This document shows positions 57,829-64,000 of a DNA stretch of 64,000 nt, one piece after another. Source of the DNA: Actimicrobium sp. CCC2.4 (GTDB lineage: Bacteria > Pseudomonadota > Gammaproteobacteria > Burkholderiales > Burkholderiaceae_D). The stretch spans positions 1,798,001 through 1,862,000 of the forward strand of contig NZ_CP133777.1 of the NCBI RefSeq assembly GCF_034347385.1. The letters are read 5' to 3'. The position numbers and the translations under genes were made by a program. Within the stretch, counting starts at the first letter, position 1; each line of letters begins with the position of its first letter. Under the pieces are notes generated by a model. It had not been told where the DNA came from. It saw only the letters and a list, made by a program, of their open reading frames with translations, and did no database searches.

Positions 57829-57963
57829 TCATCCAGGTGGTGAAGTTACTGCTCCATCGTTCTCTACTCCTATCCTAAGATCGCAGATTCTTATCAGTGG
57901 GGATTTCGCGGGCGTTCCCCTCTGGAATCCGGTAAGATGCGGGGCTGTTTAACCTCCTGAAAC

Positions 57964-58009
57964 AAGGCGCTCGCCTGAGGAACACATCCTCGTCCGGAGC
58001 GCCTTTTTT
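57964..58009 (+). terminator. Terminator-like Y-shaped hairpin in the lepA leader
   Basis: An outer stem AAGGCGCTC/GAGCGCCTT (57964-57972 with 57997-58005) encloses a second GAGGA/TCCTC hairpin and is followed by six T residues. The T run ends 18 bases before the lepA ATG, leaving no room for a promoter after it. Confidence 0.75.
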
Positions 58010-58027
58010 GTAATCGCGCTTTCGTCC

Positions 58028-59821
58028 ATGAACAACATTCGCAATTTCTCTATCATCGCCCATATCGACCACGGCAAGTCCACGCTTGCCGACCGCATTA
58101 TTCAATTGTGTGGTGGCTTGTCTGACCGTGAAATGGAAGCACAAGTGCTCGATTCCATGGATATCGAGCGCGAGCGCGGCATTACCATCAAAGCGCAAAC
58201 TGCGGCGCTATCGTACAAGGCGCGTGATGGCCAGGTGTATAACCTGAACCTGATTGATACGCCGGGTCACGTCGATTTCAGCTACGAAGTTAGCCGTTCC
58301 TTGTCAGCGTGCGAGGGTGCTTTGCTTGTAGTTGATGCGTCGCAAGGCGTTGAGGCACAGACCGTTGCCAACTGCTATACCGCGCTTGACCTTGGTGTTG
58401 AAGTCGTTCCAGTGCTCAACAAGATCGATTTGCCGTCAGCCGATCCTGAAAACGCCATTGCAGAGATCGAGGAAGTCATCGGAATTGATGCCTCGGAAGC
58501 CGTGCATTGCTCGGCTAAAAGTGGTCTTGGAGTCCAGGATGTGCTGGAGTCCTTGATCGTCAAGGTGCCGCCGCCGAAGGGGGATCCTGAAGCACCGTTG
58601 CAGGCCTTGCTGGTCGATTCATGGTTCGACAATTATGTTGGTGTCGTGATGCTGGTGCGGGTGTTCAATGGCACCTTGCGCGCAAAAGATAAGATTTTGC
58701 TGATGGCGAACGGGTCGGTACATCTGACGGAAAGCGTTGGCGTGTTCACGCCAAAGTCGGTGACGCGGGAAACCATCTCCGCGGGGCAGGTGGGTTTCAT
58801 CATTGCGGGAATTAAGGAACTCAAAGCTGCGAAAGTCGGTGACACCATCACGCTGGCCGGTCGACCAGCTGCCGAACCGCTGCCTGGCTTCAAGGAAGTG
58901 CAGCCGCAGGTCTTTGCCGGTTTGTTTCCGGTGGAGGCAAATCAGTATGATGCGCTGCGCGATTCGCTAGAGAAATTGAAGTTGAATGATGCCGCGCTCC
59001 AGTACGAGCCGGAAGTCTCGCAAGCGCTTGGCTTCGGTTTTCGCTGCGGCTTTCTCGGCTTGCTACACATGGAAATTGTCCAGGAGCGGCTTGAGCGCGA
59101 GTTTGACATGGACCTGATCACCACCGCGCCGACCGTGATCTATGAAGTGGTGCTGCGCGACGGCACCCTGCTGATGGTCGACAACCCGTCAAAAATGCCG
59201 GATCCGTCACGTATCGAAGAAGTGCGCGAGCCCATCGTGACAGTCAACCTGTACATGCCACAAGAGTACGTCGGCGCGGTGATCACGCTGTGTACCGGCA
59301 AGCGCGGCATGCAGATCGATATGAATTACCATGGCAAACAAGTCAAGCTGACCTATGAAATGCCGATGGCCGAGATCGTGCTCGACTTTTTCGACAAGCT
59401 CAAGTCAACATCGCGCGGTTACGCGTCGATGGATTACGAGTTCAAGGAGTACCGGTCCGCCGATGTGGTCAAGGTTGACATGCTCATCAATAGCGAGAAA
59501 GTTGATGCGCTGGCAATCATTGTCCACCGCAGCAACAGCAATTACCGCGGCCGTGCGGTAGCCGCAAAAATGCGTGAACTGATTCCACGTCAGATGTTTG
59601 ATGTCGCGATCCAGGCAGCGATCGGTGCAAATATTATTTCGCGTGAGAACGTGAAAGCATTGCGGAAAAATGTGCTCGCCAAGTGCTACGGCGGCGATAT
59701 TAGCCGCAAACGCAAACTGCTTGAAAAGCAAAAGGCCGGTAAGAAACGCATGAAGCAGGTCGGCTCGGTTGAGATACCGCAAGAGGCATTTCTGGCAATT
59801 CTACAAGTGGACGACAAATGA
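58028..59821 (+). CDS. lepA: Elongation factor 4 (LepA)
   Basis: Ribosome-bound GTPase that back-translocates or aids initiation, 597 residues. G motifs: AHIDHGKST (G1), DTPGHVDF (G3) and NKIDLPSA (G4). The C-terminal LepA domain has [27 protein letters not shown] and the [18 protein letters not shown] tail. It overlaps lepB by four bases (ATGA). Confidence 0.97.
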   Translation: MNNIRNFSIIAHIDHGKSTLADRIIQLCGGLSDREMEAQVLDSMDIERERGITIKAQTAALSYKARDGQVYNLNLIDTPGHVDFSYEVSRSLSACEGALLVVDASQGVEAQTVANCYTALDLGVEVVPVLNKIDLPSADPENAIAEIEEVIGIDASEAVHCSAKSGLGVQDVLESLIVKVPPPKGDPEAPLQALLVDSWFDNYVGVVMLVRVFNGTLRAKDKILLMANGSVHLTESVGVFTPKSVTRETISAGQVGFIIAGIKELKAAKVGDTITLAGRPAAEPLPGFKEVQPQVFAGLFPVEANQYDALRDSLEKLKLNDAALQYEPEVSQALGFGFRCGFLGLLHMEIVQERLEREFDMDLITTAPTVIYEVVLRDGTLLMVDNPSKMPDPSRIEEVREPIVTVNLYMPQEYVGAVITLCTGKRGMQIDMNYHGKQVKLTYEMPMAEIVLDFFDKLKSTSRGYASMDYEFKEYRSADVVKVDMLINSEKVDALAIIVHRSNSNYRGRAVAAKMRELIPRQMFDVAIQAAIGANIISRENVKALRKNVLAKCYGGDISRKRKLLEKQKAGKKRMKQVGSVEIPQEAFLAILQVDDK

Positions 59822-60729
59822 ATCTCCAGGTGATCTTTGGTAATTTCGCATTAATACTTTTTATTCTCACCGTGATTTCCGGTGTGGTCTGGTTTCTGGA
59901 TGTGTTCTATCTGGCCAGGCAGCGCCGCGTCAAGGCCGATGCGGCATTGCGCGAGTTTGATGCTCGTAACTCAAAGCTGCAAGCAGAGGGTATCAAGCTC
60001 GAAACATCAGGCCGCCGTGCGCTCGAAGCCGGTCTACTGCGACAGCCGATGTGGGTGGAGTATTCGGGAAGCTTTTTCCCTGTCATTGCACTGGTTTTCG
60101 TTTTACGGTCTTTTTTGTACGAACCGTTCAAGATACCGTCGCCGTCGATGGTGCCGACGCTGCTGGTGGGTGATCTGATTCTGGTAAATAAATTCGCGTA
60201 TGGCATCCGGTTGCCTCTCATCAACAAGAAAATCATCGAGATCAACGATCCGCAACGTGGTGATGTCATGGTCTTCAAGTACCCGAAAGACATGTCCCTT
60301 GACTACATCAAGCGGGTCGTCGGCACGCCCGGTGACCGTGTCGTCTACAAGAACAAGCAATTGATGATTAACGGCACGCCGGTTACTTATGAACCACTGC
60401 CGGATTATCTAGATGAAGAACGCCTGACGTATTCAAAACAATATGTCGAAAAGTTCGGTATAGGTGACCACAAAATATTGAACAACCCGCAAGCGCCCAA
60501 TGAGCTAAGCAATATCGATAACTACCCGATGCGCGAGGCGTGCACTTATAACTCCGAAGGGTTTGCATGCACCGTGCCGTCTGGACATTACTTCATGATG
60601 GGTGATAATCGCGACAACAGCGCTGACAGCCGTTATTGGGGATTTGTGCCGGATAAGAACATCGTCGGAAAAGCATTCTACGTCTGGATGAATTTTGGTA
60701 ACCTGAAGCGCATCGGTAGCATCCATTAG
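59818..60729 (+). CDS. lepB: Signal peptidase I LepB
   Basis: Cleaves signal peptides at the inner membrane, 303 residues. Two N-terminal membrane segments ([20 protein letters not shown] and [15 protein letters not shown]) precede the catalytic serine in [14 protein letters not shown] and the lysine in [29 protein letters not shown] is the late box. Coupled to lepA. Confidence 0.96.
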   Translation: MNLQVIFGNFALILFILTVISGVVWFLDVFYLARQRRVKADAALREFDARNSKLQAEGIKLETSGRRALEAGLLRQPMWVEYSGSFFPVIALVFVLRSFLYEPFKIPSPSMVPTLLVGDLILVNKFAYGIRLPLINKKIIEINDPQRGDVMVFKYPKDMSLDYIKRVVGTPGDRVVYKNKQLMINGTPVTYEPLPDYLDEERLTYSKQYVEKFGIGDHKILNNPQAPNELSNIDNYPMREACTYNSEGFACTVPSGHYFMMGDNRDNSADSRYWGFVPDKNIVGKAFYVWMNFGNLKRIGSIH

Positions 60730-60758
60730 CCGATCCCCACAGACGACAGGAGCAGAGC

Positions 60759-61142
60759 ATGCAGAGAAAGTCATCAAGTCCGCAGCAAGGCATGACGCTG
60801 GTTGGGTTGATTGTGATCCTCGCACTGGCTGGCGTCGTGGGCGTATTGGGATTGAAAGTAGTGCCGACAGTCGTCGAGTTCATGTCGATCAAAAAAGCAA
60901 TTGTTGCTGCCAAGGCCGGCGGGTCAAGTCCAATTGAAATTCGTGCCTCGTTTGACCGCCAGGCGAGCGCCGGCTATATCGATTCGATTTCTGGCAAGGA
61001 TCTCGATGTCGTCAAAGATGGTGATCAACTCGACGTCAATGTCGCCTACCAAAAAAAGATCCCGCTGATCGGGCCGACCTGGCTGTTAATTGATTATTCG
61101 GCGACGACTGCGAAAGACGTCGCAAAGAAACCGGCCGCATAA
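60759..61142 (+). CDS. DUF4845 single-pass membrane protein
   Basis: A 127-residue protein with one N-terminal membrane segment (GMTLVGLIVILALAGVVGVLGLKVV) and a periplasmic domain ending in an alanine/lysine tail. The N-terminal QQGMTLVGLIV resembles a type IV pilin leader, but the family (DUF4845) is a conserved neighbour of lepB and rnc in betaproteobacteria. Function unknown. Confidence 0.85.
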   Translation: MQRKSSSPQQGMTLVGLIVILALAGVVGVLGLKVVPTVVEFMSIKKAIVAAKAGGSSPIEIRASFDRQASAGYIDSISGKDLDVVKDGDQLDVNVAYQKKIPLIGPTWLLIDYSATTAKDVAKKPAA

Positions 61143-61163
61143 ACCGGTGTGGTACGCACTGAA

Positions 61164-62099
61164 ATGGATTGTATGCTTCTGGAAGATCGACTCGCTTACT
61201 GGTTTAAAGATGCTGCCTTGTTGCAGCAGGCGCTCACGCATCGCAGTCACAGCATTGCCCACAATGAACGCCTGGAATTTTTGGGTGACTCGATACTGAA
61301 CTGTGTCATCGCGTCGCTGCTGTACGAACGTTACAGCAAGGTCGACGAGGGCGATCTTTCCCGATTGCGTGCCAATCTGGTCAAGCAACAAGCGTTGTAT
61401 GAAATAGCGCAGCGGCTGGAGATTTCTCAGTTTTTGCATCTCGGCGAAGGCGAACTGAAGTCAGGCGGGTTCCGGCGGCCGTCCATCCTGGCCGATACGC
61501 TCGAGGCGCTGTTCGGTGCCATTTTTCTCGATGCCGGGTTCAATGCAGCGCGTGATGTGATTCGTGCGCTCTACATTCCGATTCTCGACACGGTCGACCC
61601 AAAGACATTGGGTAAAGATGCCAAAACTTTGTTGCAGGAATATTTGCAGGGTAAAAAGATCGCACTGCCGCAGTACAACGTAGTCGCCACCCATGGTGCC
61701 GCGCACAACCAGGAATTCGAAATAGAGTGTCTCGTACCCAAGCTCGATATTCAGGTCTTCGGTACGGGAGGCAGTCGCCGGGCGGGCGAGCAAGCTGCCG
61801 CGCAATGTGCACTTGATGCCTTGCAGTCAACCTTGTCTAAAGGGACGGCAAGTGTTCGCAAGAGCAAGCCACGAGCGTCGCAATTGAAGTTGACCGGCAT
61901 CGCAACCATCCAGGGCGATCATGCAGCGGAATCGGTGATGCCGGATCCTGCGTTGTCGGCTAGTCAAGCCGAAACAAAAAAAATGACGAGCAAGGTGGTC
62001 AAGCCTGCCTTGCCTGCGTCGACCGTTGTTGTGCAGGAGTCGATAACGACTTCTGAAACAACCACCTCCATCTCTGTTACGAAATCGAAAATCGCATGA
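61164..62099 (+). CDS. rnc: Ribonuclease III
   Basis: Double-strand RNA endonuclease for rRNA and mRNA processing. About 311 residues from the ATG reading [17 protein letters not shown] nine bases later or GTG 15 bases earlier are alternatives, with no clear ribosome site. The signature [11 protein letters not shown] (metal-binding acid residues) and [12 protein letters not shown] are present; the dsRNA-binding domain ends near residue 225. The last ~85 residues are a low-complexity Ser/Thr/Lys tail beyond the usual length. It overlaps era by four bases. Confidence 0.95.
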   Translation: MDCMLLEDRLAYWFKDAALLQQALTHRSHSIAHNERLEFLGDSILNCVIASLLYERYSKVDEGDLSRLRANLVKQQALYEIAQRLEISQFLHLGEGELKSGGFRRPSILADTLEALFGAIFLDAGFNAARDVIRALYIPILDTVDPKTLGKDAKTLLQEYLQGKKIALPQYNVVATHGAAHNQEFEIECLVPKLDIQVFGTGGSRRAGEQAAAQCALDALQSTLSKGTASVRKSKPRASQLKLTGIATIQGDHAAESVMPDPALSASQAETKKMTSKVVKPALPASTVVVQESITTSETTTSISVTKSKIA

Positions 62100-62998
62100 C
62101 TGAATCCGTATTAAATCCGAATTTCCGCTGTGGCTACATCGCCATCGTCGGCCGTCCCAACGTCGGCAAGTCGACGTTGATGAATGCCTTGATCGGCGCC
62201 AAAGTGAGCATCACATCGCGCAAGGCGCAAACCACGCGGCATCGTATTACCGGCATTCAGACTGTGGAAGACACGCAGTTCATTTATGTCGATACGCCCG
62301 GCTTCCAGACCAAGCATGCCAATGCGCTCAATAAGACCTTGAACAAGACAGTCGCTAACACGCTCACCTCTGCTGACGTGATCTTGTTCCTGATCGAAGC
62401 CGGGACGTTCGGGCCGGCTGATCAACAAGTACTTGATCTGATCCCTGACACGGTCCCATGCATCCTGGTAATCAACAAGTCGGATCGGGTCAAAGACAAG
62501 GCAGTGCTGTTGCCGTTCGCGCAGCAAATCGCCGCCAAGCACGACTTTGCAGCTGTGGTGCCGGTGTCGGCCACACTGGGCTTTCAGCTCGATGGCCTGC
62601 AAAAAGAAACACGACGTTTCCTGCCCGAAAATCCGCCGGAGTTCGGTCCCGACGACATCACCGATCGCAGCGAGAAATTTCTCGCCGCAGAGATCATCCG
62701 TGAAAAAGTATTTCGTTTCGTCGGTGATGAATTGCCGTACACCAGCACTGTCCTGATCGAAAAATTCGAGCAGGAAGGCGATTTGCGGCGGGTCTTTGCG
62801 GCGATCCTGGTTGAGCGCTCCACGCACAAATCGATGCTGATCGGTCAAAAAGGTGCGCGCCTGAAAGAGATCTCGACCCAGTCGCGGCTGGACATGGCGC
62901 GACTGTTTGGTGGCCCGGTTTATCTCGAAATCTGGGTCAAGGTCAAGTCGGGTTGGGCGGACAACGAAGCCGGTCTGCGCGCTTACGGTTACGAGTAA
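62096..62998 (+). CDS. era: GTPase Era
   Basis: 16S rRNA/30S assembly GTPase, 300 residues. G1 [10 protein letters not shown]2 region [14 protein letters not shown]3 DTPGFQ, G4 NKSD; the C-terminal KH domain contains [37 protein letters not shown]. It overlaps rnc (ATGA) and is followed by recO. Confidence 0.97.
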   Translation: MTESVLNPNFRCGYIAIVGRPNVGKSTLMNALIGAKVSITSRKAQTTRHRITGIQTVEDTQFIYVDTPGFQTKHANALNKTLNKTVANTLTSADVILFLIEAGTFGPADQQVLDLIPDTVPCILVINKSDRVKDKAVLLPFAQQIAAKHDFAAVVPVSATLGFQLDGLQKETRRFLPENPPEFGPDDITDRSEKFLAAEIIREKVFRFVGDELPYTSTVLIEKFEQEGDLRRVFAAILVERSTHKSMLIGQKGARLKEISTQSRLDMARLFGGPVYLEIWVKVKSGWADNEAGLRAYGYE

Positions 62999-63007
62999 GC
63001 CGGCCCC

Positions 63008-63805
63008 GTGAGTCGCGTGGCCGATCAAGCTGTCGCGCCGCTAGCGCTGCCCAAGCCGCCAGTGCGGCCGCGCAGAGCCGCCTCGCTGGAAAAGCCCGTA
63101 CGCATCGCTGGCCAGCCCGGCTTCGTGCTGCATAGTTACCCGCACAAGGAAACCAGTCTGATCATTGATGTGTTCACCCGTGAGCACGGCCGTATCGCAC
63201 TGGTGGCGAAGGGGGCCAAGCGACCCCACTCGGCGCTGCGGGGCGTGTTGCAAACTTTTCAGCCGCTCTCGTTGAGCTGGATCGGCAAGTCCGAGATCCG
63301 CACGCTGACTGCAGCGGAGTGGGTAGGCGGTCTGCTTCCACTTGAAAAATCCGCTCTGCTATGCGGCTTCTACCTCAACGAATTATTGGTCAAATTGATT
63401 GCACGCGATGACCCGCATCCGGGTTTGTTCGATCACTACGTATCTGCGTTGAATCAACTGGCGCACGGCGAAGCAGCTCCGATCGTCTTGCGTAAATTCG
63501 AACTTAGCCTGATGAAGCAAATCGGTGTTGCAGCCGACCTGAGCCTGTGTTCGGGTACGCGCGAGCCCGTGGTCCCGACCAGCAGTTATGTGGTGGACCC
63601 GGAGCGAGGAGTCCGTCTTGCCCGACCGTCGGATGTCTGGCCGCGCGTTTCCGGCCAGACCCTGCTGGATATGGAGCGCGAAGATTATGCCGGCAACACA
63701 ACCCAAAGCCAGAGCAAATTCCTGATGCGCTTCCTGCTGGCACACCAGCTCGGAGGCGTCCCCCTCAACACACGGCAGATCCTGATCGATCTGACCCAGC
63801 TTTAG
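63008..63805 (+). CDS. recO: DNA repair protein RecO
   Basis: RecF-pathway annealing protein helping RecA loading, 265 residues with a GTG start. It has an N-terminal proline/alanine-rich lead, then the OB fold ([44 protein letters not shown]) and a helical C-terminal domain. No zinc cysteine cluster is evident, as in many proteobacterial forms. It lies in the era-recO-pdxJ order. Confidence 0.94.
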   Translation: MSRVADQAVAPLALPKPPVRPRRAASLEKPVRIAGQPGFVLHSYPHKETSLIIDVFTREHGRIALVAKGAKRPHSALRGVLQTFQPLSLSWIGKSEIRTLTAAEWVGGLLPLEKSALLCGFYLNELLVKLIARDDPHPGLFDHYVSALNQLAHGEAAPIVLRKFELSLMKQIGVAADLSLCSGTREPVVPTSSYVVDPERGVRLARPSDVWPRVSGQTLLDMEREDYAGNTTQSQSKFLMRFLLAHQLGGVPLNTRQILIDLTQL

Positions 63806-63820
63806 GATTGCCCGCTACCG

Positions 63821-64000
63821 ATGAGCTATCTCAATCCCCATTCCACCGGTTCTGAGTTTTGCGTTGATCTGATGCCTCTGGTGCGATTTCGCACGGATCG
63901 ACCCGGGCCCGATCTGGTCCAGGCAGCCACCGCCGCGCAATCCGCTGGCGCCGACGCGATCAGCCTGGTGGCAGGCGAGATTGCACCGGGCCTGCTCACC
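63821..64000 (+). CDS. Divergent PdxJ-like protein, N-terminal part
   Basis: Sixty codons are seen before the window ends, with no stop. EFCVDLMPLVRFR..DLVQAATAAQSAGADAISLV follows the pattern of pyridoxine 5'-phosphate synthase (usual LxVNIDHVATLRxAR, then PDPVxAAxxAExAGADGITxH). However, the expected N and H of VNIDH are D and P here, and LREDRRH is missing after ISLV. Position after recO is where pdxJ is normally found. It may be a decayed or repurposed copy. Confidence 0.6.
   Translation, partial: MSYLNPHSTGSEFCVDLMPLVRFRTDRPGPDLVQAATAAQSAGADAISLVAGEIAPGLLT

Overview
The window looks like the chromosome of a betaproteobacterium in the Burkholderiales, most likely an Oxalobacteraceae relative (Herminiimonas, Janthinobacterium or Actimicrobium type). 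The evidence is a moderately high G+C content, a dense gene layout, and a right half that follows the core betaproteobacterial order rne | rluC ... maf-yceD-rpmF-plsX-fabHDG-acpP-fabF-rpoE-rseA-rseB-degP-lepA-lepB-rnc-era-recO. No phage, insertion sequence, CRISPR array, rRNA operon or defence island is visible. The species call is inference.

Left region (1-18.7 kb): a truncated ETF-ubiquinone oxidoreductase, a short-chain dehydrogenase, a PAS-LuxR regulator divergent from succinyl-CoA:3-ketoacid CoA transferase (scoAB), a hydrolase-RidA-relA run, tRNA-Val(GAC) with its own promoter and terminator, an AGCS amino-acid/sodium symporter, a small HTH protein, a candidate small RNA, a receiver-only response regulator, a nucleoside-binding lipoprotein followed by an adenine-deaminase-type enzyme and a YbbP-like permease, a truncated globin and rmuC.

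Middle region (18.7-38 kb, the most accessory part): a copper-response operon (copA-cueR-copZ) with a textbook CueR-type promoter; a guanidine-II (mini-ykkC) riboswitch ahead of a Gdx/SugE guanidinium exporter; a histidine kinase-response regulator-AEC transporter operon; yeiH convergent with yeiE, with two striking inverted repeats; a complete pqqABCDE operon followed by an MFS exporter; then, on the minus strand, chrA, moaA-mobA-moeA (molybdenum cofactor) and a FrnE/DsbA-like oxidoreductase.

Right region (38-64 kb): RNase E with a 9-copy 42-bp in-frame repeat in its scaffold domain; rluC and an HAD/Rieske/SppA run; the fatty-acid synthesis cluster; the sigma-E operon with a sigma-E-like promoter; and lepA-lepB-DUF4845-rnc-era-recO, ending in the start of a divergent pdxJ-like gene.

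I do not see an undescribed multi-gene system. The signals most worth a second look are non-coding: an ~83-nt putative sRNA with an anti-Shine-Dalgarno core, a guanidine-II riboswitch with a non-consensus second loop, a terminator-like hairpin immediately upstream of lepA, and a 20-bp perfect inverted repeat inside yeiH.
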